NCBI GenBank assembly: GCA_030445275.1
Contig: JAUCSE010000089.1
Coordinates: 1 to 64,000, forward strand
Length of the DNA: 64,000 bases
DNA from: Mucilaginibacter sp.
GTDB lineage: Bacteria > Bacteroidota > Bacteroidia > Sphingobacteriales > Sphingobacteriaceae
Direction of reading: 5' to 3'
The notes beneath the pieces are model-generated. The model was not told the origin of the DNA and ran no database searches. It was given only the letters and a program-made list of their open reading frames with translations. This document shows, piece by piece, positions 18,111 through 26,356 of this stretch (position 1 is the first letter of the stretch; each line of letters opens with the position of its first letter). The position numbers and the translations under genes were made by a program.

Positions 18111-20447
18111 ATGTTCTGGAAACATACTGCTTCTTTCATCCTTAAAAACAGGCTCATCGTATTTATCTGCGTTATAGCGCTGAGCGCTTTTATGGGTTTT
18201 GAGGCCTCAAAAGTAAAGATAACCTTTAATGGCGGAAAGGTGCTCCCGGTTACCGATTCGGCCTATATACGCTATAATCAATTTAAAAAAACATTTGGCC
18301 AAGATGCTTCGTCCATGGTCATCGGCATCAAATCAGACAAGATATTTGATAAAGATGTTTTTAATGACTGGTATCAGATTGGCAACCAGTTAAAACAAGT
18401 TAAAGGCATTAAAGCTGTAATTTCTGTAGCCAATGTTTACAATCTGCAAAAAGATACCGTACAACACCGCTTTATAATTAAACCATTGGTTACCGGCACA
18501 TTACCATCGGCAAAGGCGGTTGACAGTATAAAACAACAACTGTTAAACCTGCCGTTTTACAAGGGTTTGGTACTAAGCGATGACGGAAAATCAACCTTGA
18601 TGGCCATTACTTTTGATGACAAAGTAATTAATACGCCATATCGAGTACCTATCATTAACAAGATAAACCAGCTTGGGCTGCAGTTTGAGCAAAAGCATGG
18701 TATAAAGGTGCATTACTCCGGCCTGCCACTTATCCGTACCGTGGTTGGCGACCTGGTTGCACATGAGTTTTCGATGTTTTTGGGTTTATCAATACTGATC
18801 ACGGCGTTGATATTATCGATCTTTTTCCGGTCGTTTTTTCCGGTTATTTTCCCGGTGCTTATTGTTGTGCTGGGCGTGGTATGGAGCTTGGGCACCCTAG
18901 TTTTAATGCACTATGAAATGACTATCCTTACCGGTATTATTCCGCCGTTAGTAGTGGTTATAGGCATCCCTAACACCATTTTTATCCTGAATAAATATTA
19001 CCACGAGTTTGAAATATCGGGCGATAAAATGGGGGCCCTTGAAATAGCCCTGGAGAAAGCCGGGATAACTACCTTTATAGCCAACATTACCACAGCCATT
19101 GGCTTTGGTGTACTTTGCTTTACTAACAGCGAGCTGCTGACTCAGTTTGGCTTGGTAGCATCCCTGAGTATATTGGCCACGTTTGCACTGAGCCTGATAC
19201 TGGTACCCATTGTTTTTAGCTATTTACCAAAACCCAAGGCAAAACAAACCGGCATTAAGGATGGCAAAAGAATGAAGGCCTTACTGATCAGTTTAGATAA
19301 CCTGGTACACCAGAAACGTAAAGCCATTTATATTTCCACGCTTGTGCTGGTTATTATTTCGGCTGTTGGCATTTACAGAATCAATATCAACGGATATGTG
19401 GTTGATGATTTGCCCCAGCATAACAACACTTTGGCCGATCTGCGTTTTTTTGAATCGAACTTTAACGGGGTGTTACCCTTAGAGGTAAGTATTGATACCA
19501 AACGCAAAAATGGGGTGATGAATCTGGGCACCATCCGCAAGGTTGAAAAACTGGAAAACCTCATTTCATCATACCCCGAATTTAGCCGGTCAATATCATT
19601 AATACAGGTATTAAAATTTTCGACCCAATCATTTTACGGGGGTAATCCTGAATACTACCGTTTGCCTGATGGAATGGAGCAGAGTTTTATTCTCAACTAT
19701 GCCAGCAATTCAGGTAAAGGTACTTCTGGTGCGCTAAACAGCTATCTTGACAGCACCCGCCAGATAACACGGGTAACATTTGAAATGATAGATGCCGGTT
19801 CAAAAAAAATGAACTCGGTATTGGCTGAGCTGCAGCCACGTATCGACTCAATTTTTAACCCTAAAAAATTCCATGTAGAGCTTACAGGCTCCAGCATCAT
19901 ATTTATAAAAGGCACCAACTATCTGTTAAAAAACCTTTACGAGAGTTTGGCCTGGGCCATTTTCTTAATTGCCGTGGTGATGTGGATATTGTTCAGAGGT
20001 GTAAAAATGATAGCCGTTTCGCTGTTACCAAACCTGGTGCCGCTTATTATTACAGCAGGTATCATGGGCTTTTTCAGCATCCCGCTAAAACCCTCAACAA
20101 TCCTGATATTCAGCATTGCAATGGGTATCTCGTCTGATCAAACCATTTATTTTATAACCCGCTACCGCCACGAACTGCGCCACACCAAAAAGAGTATTTC
20201 GCAAATTGTATCTGATACTATTCGCGAAACCGGGGTAAGCATGATATTTATTGCCACGGTATTATTTTTTGGCTTTGGCATATTCGCGGTATCAAAATTT
20301 GGAGGCACAGTGGCCCTGGGCATTTTACTGTCTATTACCTTATTGGTAGCCATGATCAGTAACTTAACCCTGCTGCCGGCATTTTTATTAAGCCTTGAAG
20401 GTGGTGTTGACCGTAAGAAGCTAAAGGGACCTGATATTGAGGAGTAA
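18111..20447 (+). CDS. MMPL/RND-superfamily exporter
   Basis: A 778-residue polytopic membrane protein with the duplicated RND plan: helix 1 at ~14-30, a large periplasmic loop (~35-215), five helices (~220-370), a second single helix (~400), a second loop (~420-620) and five more helices to the end. The motif GIPNTIFILNKYYHE in the first half and GISSDQTIYFITRYRHEL in the second are typical of MMPL/SSD-type exporters (hopanoid, lipid or drug exporters). No membrane-fusion or TolC-like partner is adjacent. Substrate unknown; lipid export is a guess from the family. Confidence 0.85.
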   Translation: MFWKHTASFILKNRLIVFICVIALSAFMGFEASKVKITFNGGKVLPVTDSAYIRYNQFKKTFGQDASSMVIGIKSDKIFDKDVFNDWYQIGNQLKQVKGIKAVISVANVYNLQKDTVQHRFIIKPLVTGTLPSAKAVDSIKQQLLNLPFYKGLVLSDDGKSTLMAITFDDKVINTPYRVPIINKINQLGLQFEQKHGIKVHYSGLPLIRTVVGDLVAHEFSMFLGLSILITALILSIFFRSFFPVIFPVLIVVLGVVWSLGTLVLMHYEMTILTGIIPPLVVVIGIPNTIFILNKYYHEFEISGDKMGALEIALEKAGITTFIANITTAIGFGVLCFTNSELLTQFGLVASLSILATFALSLILVPIVFSYLPKPKAKQTGIKDGKRMKALLISLDNLVHQKRKAIYISTLVLVIISAVGIYRININGYVVDDLPQHNNTLADLRFFESNFNGVLPLEVSIDTKRKNGVMNLGTIRKVEKLENLISSYPEFSRSISLIQVLKFSTQSFYGGNPEYYRLPDGMEQSFILNYASNSGKGTSGALNSYLDSTRQITRVTFEMIDAGSKKMNSVLAELQPRIDSIFNPKKFHVELTGSSIIFIKGTNYLLKNLYESLAWAIFLIAVVMWILFRGVKMIAVSLLPNLVPLIITAGIMGFFSIPLKPSTILIFSIAMGISSDQTIYFITRYRHELRHTKKSISQIVSDTIRETGVSMIFIATVLFFGFGIFAVSKFGGTVALGILLSITLLVAMISNLTLLPAFLLSLEGGVDRKKLKGPDIEE

Positions 20448-20448
20448 G

Positions 20449-20560
20449 AGCCTCACCTAATCCTCTCCAAAGGAGAGGACTTTTGATTGTCCGGTTGCTT
20501 ATTGAATTTATTTAAAAAACTAAAGAACCGTCTCCTTTGGAGAGGGCAGGGTGAGGCTTA
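20449..20560. repeat. Inverted repeat element between exporter and SDR genes
   Basis: AGCCTCACCTAATCCTCTCCAAAGGAGAGG on the left is answered by CTCCTTTGGAGAGGGCAGGGTGAGGCTT on the right, and each arm is itself palindromic around AAA or TTT. The left hairpin is followed by ACTTTTG and could end the exporter transcript. The right arm runs up to the SDR start codon. Confidence 0.75.
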
Positions 20561-21336
20561 TGGATCTTAAACTCAACAATAAAGTAGCCGTAATACTAGC
20601 GGCCAGCAAAGGATTAGGCAAGGCCATAGCTACTGCCTTATCTGCCGAAGGCGCTAAAGTGATTATTGGCTCGCGCGATGAAACAGAGCTGAACAAAACA
20701 GCTGCCGAAATAAAAGCGCTTACAGGTAACGAGGTGATCGCTATCCCGGTGGATGTATCAAAAGCTGACCAAATAGCAGCATTTATTGAAAAAGCAGCAA
20801 GTGCATTTGGACGGATAGATATTTTATTGAACAACGCCGGTGGCCCACCGTTTGATAAATTCGAGAATTTTGATGACGAACAATGGCAAAAAGCGTTTGA
20901 TCTTAACCTACTTAGCGTGGCTCGCCTGAGCCGGCTGGTATTGCCGCACATGCAAAAAACAGGCAGCGGGCGCATCATTAACATCATCAGTGCATCAGTA
21001 AAGGCGGTGTTGGGTAATTCGGTGCTGTCAACAACTATGCGTATGGGTGTGGTAGGTATGGCCAAACTGATAGCCGATGAATTTGGCCCTTACAATATCA
21101 CCGTAAATAATGTTGCTCCTGGCTTGATATTGACCGACAGGATAAAACACACGTTACCACAAGGAGCTGATGTAGAAGCAGCTTTAAAAGAAAGAACAAA
21201 AAATGTTCCTCTTGGCCGTATAGGCAAACCGGAAGAACTAGCTGCCCTGGTTACCTTTTTGGCATCAGAACAGGCCGCTTACATCAGCGGTACCACCATA
21301 CAGGTTGATGGAGGTGCAAGCAGGAGTATCTTTTAG
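20560..21336 (+). CDS. SDR-family oxidoreductase, atypical active site
   Basis: A 258-residue Rossmann-fold protein. The cofactor motif AASKGLGKA (~13-21) and structural motif NNAGG (~90) are clear, and the C-terminus VDGGASRSIF is typical. The active-site line is unusual: after the serine in INIISAS the region that normally holds YxxxK reads SVLSTTMRMGVVGMAK, so Tyr and Lys appear replaced by Ser and Arg. A subgroup annotated as SDR with such changes exists, and its reaction is unknown. The ATG at 20560 is chosen over a GTG at 20551 that lies in the repeat. Confidence 0.85.
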   Translation: MDLKLNNKVAVILAASKGLGKAIATALSAEGAKVIIGSRDETELNKTAAEIKALTGNEVIAIPVDVSKADQIAAFIEKAASAFGRIDILLNNAGGPPFDKFENFDDEQWQKAFDLNLLSVARLSRLVLPHMQKTGSGRIINIISASVKAVLGNSVLSTTMRMGVVGMAKLIADEFGPYNITVNNVAPGLILTDRIKHTLPQGADVEAALKERTKNVPLGRIGKPEELAALVTFLASEQAAYISGTTIQVDGGASRSIF

Positions 21337-21480
21337 GGCTGTCTGAACCGCCGTTGTTGGTGTTGTCACCAACAACATGTACTACAGCTAGGTAAAGTGA
21401 TATGAAATATAATGTTGGTGACAACACCAACATTGGCGGAAAAATCTCACAAATCCCGGTTCAGACAAATCCCCCGGCAG
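21337..21480. repeat. Imperfect inverted repeat element
   Basis: The gap is almost wholly palindromic. GTTGTTGGTGTTGTCACCAACAAC sits on the left and ATGTTGGTGACAACACCAACAT on the right. Outer arms GTCTGAACC and GGTTCAGAC frame the element. It may act as a terminator for the converging SDR and small membrane-protein genes. Confidence 0.75.
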
Positions 21481-21481
21481 C

Positions 21482-21685
21482 CTACGCCCCCTTTTTACTT
21501 TCCCGCAAATAATCAATGATCAGGGTAATGATGCTGATGATACCAGCAAGCGTTAAGCCTAACGCGCCACCTTGTACAATGTCTCTCCATTTCGAATAAT
21601 GTAAGGCGGGGATCACCATGGAGGCCGAAAAAAGGATCACGGCAACCAATAACATTAATACTGTACGCTTTACTTTATTTTTCAC
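21482..21685 (-). CDS. Small membrane protein of unknown function
   Basis: A 67-residue frame with two hydrophobic helices (~8-28 and ~40-60), a basic N-terminus MKNKVKR and a charged C-terminus RESKKGA, so both ends are likely cytoplasmic. It starts with GTG. No family recognised. It is plausible as a gene because it fills the space between the repeat element and the ileS promoter and has a clear two-helix plan. Confidence 0.5.
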   Translation of the reverse strand: MKNKVKRTVLMLLVAVILFSASMVIPALHYSKWRDIVQGGALGLTLAGIISIITLIIDYLRESKKGA

Positions 21686-21719
21686 CCGTCTAAATTAAAA
21701 AAATCATTTATAAATTCCG

Positions 21720-21727
21720 TATTTTTG
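21720..21727 (+). promoter_or_regulatory. -7 box of the ileS promoter
   Basis: TATTTTTG is a perfect TAnnTTTG box, 41 bases before the ileS ATG. Just downstream, CCTCTT-AAA-AAGAGG forms a small hairpin in the predicted leader. No clear -33 TTG is seen at the expected distance. Confidence 0.5.
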
Positions 21728-21768
21728 CAACCTCTTAAAAAAGAGGGAATAAAAGGTAGAATATATAG

Positions 21769-24700
21769 ATGTACAAGGAATATAAGCAGTTAAACTTATC
21801 GCAAACAGGCAAAGAGATACTGGAATTTTGGCAGCAGAACAACATATTTGAAAAAAGTATCAGCAGTCGTCCGGCAAATAACCCTTATACTTTTTACGAG
21901 GGACCGCCGAGCGCCAATGGTATGCCAGGTATTCACCACGTAATGGCGCGGTCAATAAAAGATATTTTTTGTCGCTACAAAACCCTAAAAGGCTTCCAGG
22001 TAAAACGCAAAGGCGGCTGGGATACGCACGGCCTGCCTATTGAGCTAGCTGTTGAAAAAGCCTTAGGGATAACCAAGGACGACATTGGTAAAAAGATAAG
22101 CGTTAAGGAATATAACGATGCCTGCCGCAAGGAGGTAATGCGCTATACCGACGTATGGAACGACCTGACCGAAAAAATGGGTTATTGGGTTGATCTTAAC
22201 GATCCGTACATCACCTATAAAAACGAATACATTGAAAGCCTTTGGTGGATACTAAAGGAGTTTTATAAAAAAGACCTTTTATACAAAGGTTATACCGTAC
22301 AGCCTTATTCGCCAAAATCAGGCACCGGCTTAAGCTCGCACGAGCTGAACCAGCCGGGTACATACAAAATGGTGAAGGATACTTCGATAGTGGCCCAGTT
22401 CCATTTAAAGAACGACCAGCAGCATCCCCTGATCCCTGTTTTATTTGAGGATGTAAACGAGGATACCGCTATACTGGCCTGGACAACCACCCCATGGACA
22501 TTGCCATCAAACTGTGCGTTGGCCATTGGCGAAAATGTGGATTACGTAAAGCTGCGCACCTTTAACCCTTATACCTATGAGCCGGTGAGCGTAGTGCTTG
22601 CTAAAGCGCTTGTAGGTAAATACTTTAAGGCCGAAGGCGAAAACGCGTCATTCCAGGATTATAAAGGTGGTGATAAGATTATTCCGTGGGAAGTAAGGGC
22701 CGAGTTTAAAGGCGTTGAGCTGATCGGTCTGCGCTACCACCAGCTGATGCCTTATGTAAGTAACGAGAACCTCGAGAAAAACGCTTTCCGCGTGATCCCG
22801 GCCGATTTTGTGACTACCGAAGATGGTACCGGTATAGTGCATACCGCCTCTGTTTTTGGCGCTGATGACTTTAGGGTCTGTAAAGAACAAAACGTACCAT
22901 CAGTAATGGTGCTTGATGAAACAGGCAAGGAAGTTCCCCTGGTTAATAAACAGGGGCGTTTTGTTGATGAAGTGACTGATTTTGCAGGTCGCTACGTTAA
23001 AGAAGAATACTATAGTGATGCAGAACGTGCCGAAGCCGGTTTTAAGCCGACAGATGTGCTGATCTCCATCAAACTAAAAGAAGACAACAAGGCGTTTGAT
23101 GTTAAAAAATATGAGCACAGCTACCCGCACTCATGGCGTTCAGACGAACCAATATTATATTACCCGCTCGATAGCTGGTTTATCCGTACCACCGCAGTAA
23201 AGGATAAAATGGTGGAGCTTAACAAAACCATCAACTGGAAACCGGAATCGACCGGAACAGGCCGCTTTGGCAACTGGCTGGAAAATTTGGTGGACTGGAA
23301 CCTGTCGCGTTCACGCTACTGGGGTACCCCGTTGCCTATCTGGCGCGAAGAAAATGGATCAGAAGAGAAATGTATCGGCTCCATAGCTGAGTTGAATGCA
23401 GAAATTGACAGATCAATTGCAGCCGGTTTTATGCCCGAAGGCTTTAAACTGGAAGATATGCACCGTCCTTATGTGGACGATGTGATATTAACCTCACAAG
23501 CCGGCAATAAAATGTTCCGCGAGCCCGATCTGATCGACGTTTGGTTTGACTCAGGCGCTATGCCATACGCGCAATGGCACTTCCCATTTGAAAACAAGGA
23601 GGAATTTGCCGCTGCCTATCCGGCTGATTTTATTGCCGAAGGTGTTGACCAAACCCGTGGCTGGTTCTTTACCCTGCACGCCATAGCCGTAATGCTGAAC
23701 GAATGCAGCGATGAGGTAAAAGCAGTAAACGCTAAGGTTGGTAATAAAGGAATCGCGTTTAAAAACGTAGTTTCGAACGGCTTGGTGCTGGATAAAAACG
23801 GCAACAAAATGTCGAAACGTTTGGGCAACGCTGCCGATCCGTTTGCCACCATTGAGCAATATGGTGCCGATGCGGCCCGTTGGTATATGATCAGTAATGC
23901 ATCGCCATGGGATAACCTTAAATTTAACGAAGAAGGTATTGACGAGGTTCGCCGTAAGTTTTTTGGCACCCTGTACAATTCTTACTCATTCTTTGTGCTG
24001 TATGCCAATATCGATAAGTTTAAATATAGTGAGCCCGAAATAGCTTTAGCACAACGCCCGGAAATTGACCGTTGGATTATATCATTACTAAATACCCTGA
24101 GCCGCGAGGTGGATGGTTTTTATGCCGATTATGAGCCAACCAAAGCTGCCCGTGCTATACAGGAATTTGTTGACGCACATTTTAGCAATTGGTATATCCG
24201 CTTAAGTCGTCGCCGTTTCTGGCGGTCAGATAATTCCGATGATAAACTATCGGCTTACCAAACGCTATATACCTGTTTGGTAACTATAGCCAAGCTAATG
24301 GCGCCAATCGCGCCGTTCTTTGCCGATCGTTTGTACAAAGATTTGAACAAGGTAACCGGTAAAGAGGAATTTGAATCAGTTCACCTCGCTTATTTCCCAA
24401 CTTATCATGACGAACTGGTTGATGCCGATCTGGAAGAGCGTATGCAACTGGCACAGGATGTATCATCGCTGGTGCTATCGTTACGTAAAAAAGTAGGAAT
24501 AAACGTGCGCCAGCCGCTCAGCAAAATATTATTACCTATATTGGATAAAGGTTTTAAACAACATGTGGAGCAGGTAAAAGAATTAATATTATCTGAAACA
24601 AACATCAAAGATATTGAGTACATTACCGACACCGCCGGATTTATCAAAAAGAAAATAAAACCAAATTTTAAAGCCTTAGGGCAAAAGGTTGGTAAGGATA

Positions 24701-25161
24701 TGAAGGCCGTGGCTGAGGTTATCAATAACTTTACCCAGGATGATATAGCTAAACTGGAAAACGAAGGCGGTGTGCCGGTACTTGATGCTAAGTATTTGAT
24801 ACTCCTTACCGACGTTGAAATTATAGCCGAAGACGTTCCGGGATGGCAAGTTGCAAATTTAGGAAAACTAACTGTGGCTTTAGATGTTACCATAACCAAC
24901 GAACTGAAACAGGAAGGTATCTCGCGTGAGCTGATAAACCGCATCCAGAATCTGCGTAAGGGGAAAGAATTTGAGGTTACCGATAAGATAAATGTCCGCG
25001 TAAGCGACCACCTGTTTATAAACGAGGCGGTAAAAAATAATTTATCCTATATTTGCGCCGAAATTTTAGCTGAGAGCATAGTGCTTGATAATCAGCTAAG
25101 TGATGGTGAATTAGTCACCATTGATGAAAATGAACTTTTTATTGTTATTAGTAAAGTATAA
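21769..25161 (+). CDS. ileS: Isoleucyl-tRNA synthetase
   Basis: A 1130-residue class I synthetase that charges tRNA-Ile. The N-terminal signature PPSANGMPGIHHVMARSIKD carries the HIGH-equivalent (GIHH). The following KRKGGWDTHGLPIE is diagnostic. The CP1 editing domain occupies roughly residues 200-400 with AWTTTPWTLPSN. WYFDSG-like VWFDSGAMPYAQWHF and GVDQTRGWFF come next, and GNKMSKRLGN is the KMSKS loop (~680). Length and lack of a C-terminal zinc module suggest the longer IleRS2-like type found in Bacteroidota. It heads a tight operon with the DksA-like gene and lspA. Confidence 0.97.
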   Translation: MYKEYKQLNLSQTGKEILEFWQQNNIFEKSISSRPANNPYTFYEGPPSANGMPGIHHVMARSIKDIFCRYKTLKGFQVKRKGGWDTHGLPIELAVEKALGITKDDIGKKISVKEYNDACRKEVMRYTDVWNDLTEKMGYWVDLNDPYITYKNEYIESLWWILKEFYKKDLLYKGYTVQPYSPKSGTGLSSHELNQPGTYKMVKDTSIVAQFHLKNDQQHPLIPVLFEDVNEDTAILAWTTTPWTLPSNCALAIGENVDYVKLRTFNPYTYEPVSVVLAKALVGKYFKAEGENASFQDYKGGDKIIPWEVRAEFKGVELIGLRYHQLMPYVSNENLEKNAFRVIPADFVTTEDGTGIVHTASVFGADDFRVCKEQNVPSVMVLDETGKEVPLVNKQGRFVDEVTDFAGRYVKEEYYSDAERAEAGFKPTDVLISIKLKEDNKAFDVKKYEHSYPHSWRSDEPILYYPLDSWFIRTTAVKDKMVELNKTINWKPESTGTGRFGNWLENLVDWNLSRSRYWGTPLPIWREENGSEEKCIGSIAELNAEIDRSIAAGFMPEGFKLEDMHRPYVDDVILTSQAGNKMFREPDLIDVWFDSGAMPYAQWHFPFENKEEFAAAYPADFIAEGVDQTRGWFFTLHAIAVMLNECSDEVKAVNAKVGNKGIAFKNVVSNGLVLDKNGNKMSKRLGNAADPFATIEQYGADAARWYMISNASPWDNLKFNEEGIDEVRRKFFGTLYNSYSFFVLYANIDKFKYSEPEIALAQRPEIDRWIISLLNTLSREVDGFYADYEPTKAARAIQEFVDAHFSNWYIRLSRRRFWRSDNSDDKLSAYQTLYTCLVTIAKLMAPIAPFFADRLYKDLNKVTGKEEFESVHLAYFPTYHDELVDADLEERMQLAQDVSSLVLSLRKKVGINVRQPLSKILLPILDKGFKQHVEQVKELILSETNIKDIEYITDTAGFIKKKIKPNFKALGQKVGKDMKAVAEVINNFTQDDIAKLENEGGVPVLDAKYLILLTDVEIIAEDVPGWQVANLGKLTVALDVTITNELKQEGISRELINRIQNLRKGKEFEVTDKINVRVSDHLFINEAVKNNLSYICAEILAESIVLDNQLSDGELVTIDENELFIVISKV

Positions 25162-25545
25162 ATGAAAGTAGAAAACGAAAAAACCAGATATTCTGAATCA
25201 GACCTGCAAGAGTTTAAAGCTCTTATTCTTGATAAACTGCGTTCTGCTAAAGAGGAGTTAAACGCCCTGGCAACTTCATTAAGTTCGCCAAATGCTAACG
25301 GAACTGACGATACTGCCGGTACTTATAAAACACTAGAAGATGGGTCTGCCACATTGGAAAAAGAACAGATTAACCAGTTAGCTGCCCGTCAGAAAAAATT
25401 TATTGACCAACTGGAAGCAGCTCTGGTACGTATTGAAAACAAAACTTATGGCATTTGCCGCGAAACAGGCAAACTGATACCAAAGGAACGTTTACGTGCC
25501 GTGCCGCACACCACCTTGACTATGGAAGCTAAATTGAAGCAATAA
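25162..25545 (+). CDS. TraR/DksA-family protein lacking the zinc-finger cysteines
   Basis: A 127-residue protein that starts on the base after the ileS stop. An N-terminal coiled-coil-like helix pair (~10-85) precedes the DksA-type C-terminal element YGICRETGKLIPKERLRAVPHTT. In classical DksA four cysteines bind zinc; here only one Cys remains, as in other Bacteroidota members. It likely binds the secondary channel of RNA polymerase and influences stringent-type control. The tip residues needed for DksA activity are not obvious in the helix turn. Confidence 0.85.
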   Translation: MKVENEKTRYSESDLQEFKALILDKLRSAKEELNALATSLSSPNANGTDDTAGTYKTLEDGSATLEKEQINQLAARQKKFIDQLEAALVRIENKTYGICRETGKLIPKERLRAVPHTTLTMEAKLKQ

Positions 25546-26151
25546 ATGAAGGCTGCTTACACCAAACCTTTTTTAACTGCTATATTTATTATTCTTGCCG
25601 ACCAGATTATTAAAACCTGGGTTAGGGGACATATGTTCATGGGCGAAGAGATTCGTTTTTTGGGCAGTCACGGCATGCTGCACTATACCGAAAACAACGG
25701 TATGGCCTTTGGCATGGAGTGGGGTGGCGATGCCGGTAAACTGGCTTTAACGCTGTTCCGTATTTTTGCGGTATGCGGTATTGTTTATTGCCTTATTTAC
25801 CTCATCAAGCACAAATACCATCGTGGGCTCATTATGAATGTGGCGCTTATTTTGGCTGGCGCGGTAGGCAATATTATTGATTCAACCTTTTATGGTATCA
25901 TGTATAACTATGCCCCCTTATTTCATGGGCGCGTGGTTGATATGTTTTACTTCCCCCTGTTACGGGGTACTTACCCGGCATGGTTCCCAATGTGGGCCAA
26001 TGAACCGTTTGAGTTTTTCAGGCCGGTGTTTAACCTTGCCGATTCGGCTATATGCGTAGGTGTAATCATGATATTGATATTCCAGAAGCACTACTTTAAG
26101 CATGAAGTTGCTGAGGTAAGCAGTCCTAATAGCGAAATGGTTGAGGAGTAA
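25546..26151 (+). CDS. lspA: Lipoprotein signal peptidase (signal peptidase II)
   Basis: A 201-residue membrane aspartyl protease that removes signal peptides from prolipoproteins. Four hydrophobic helices are visible. The catalytic aspartates are D132 in HGRVVDMFYFP and D166 in VFNLADSAI; D19 in ILADQIIK is the conserved structural residue. The segment between helices (GTYPAWFPMWANEPFEFF) is longer than in E. coli, as in Bacteroidota. It begins on the base after the DksA-like stop. The ileS-lspA neighbourhood is conserved widely in bacteria. Confidence 0.95.
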   Translation: MKAAYTKPFLTAIFIILADQIIKTWVRGHMFMGEEIRFLGSHGMLHYTENNGMAFGMEWGGDAGKLALTLFRIFAVCGIVYCLIYLIKHKYHRGLIMNVALILAGAVGNIIDSTFYGIMYNYAPLFHGRVVDMFYFPLLRGTYPAWFPMWANEPFEFFRPVFNLADSAICVGVIMILIFQKHYFKHEVAEVSSPNSEMVEE

Positions 26152-26170
26152 TTTGATCCGACAATATAAA

Positions 26171-26203
26171 ACAGAAAAGGCCGCTTATCGCGGCCTTTTC
26201 TGT
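26171..26203. terminator. Bidirectional terminator after lspA
   Basis: A perfect 14-bp stem (26171-26184 with 26190-26203) encloses a 5-base loop. It is GC-rich at the tip and A/T-rich at the base, and TTTTA follows. It starts 19 bases after the lspA stop and also faces the end of the opposing protease gene. Confidence 0.85.
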
Positions 26204-26220
26204 TTTATAATATCCCGTTC

Positions 26221-26328
26221 GTCATTGCGAGGTACGAAGCAATCTCTATGCTATACAGAGTGAATTGATCAAGGTTAAATTGTATGATTGACCTGCCTGT
26301 GTAGAGATTGCTTCGTACCTCGCAATGA
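26221..26328. repeat. Dispersed inverted repeat, GTCATTGCGA family
   Basis: GTCATTGCGAGGTACGAAGCAATCTCT and its exact reverse complement form arms of about 27 bases separated by about 55 bases. Same family as the elements at 41498 and 43332. Confidence 0.85.
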
Positions 26329-26356
26329 CGCGCGTTTTTTAGTTGGTGACATTTTC

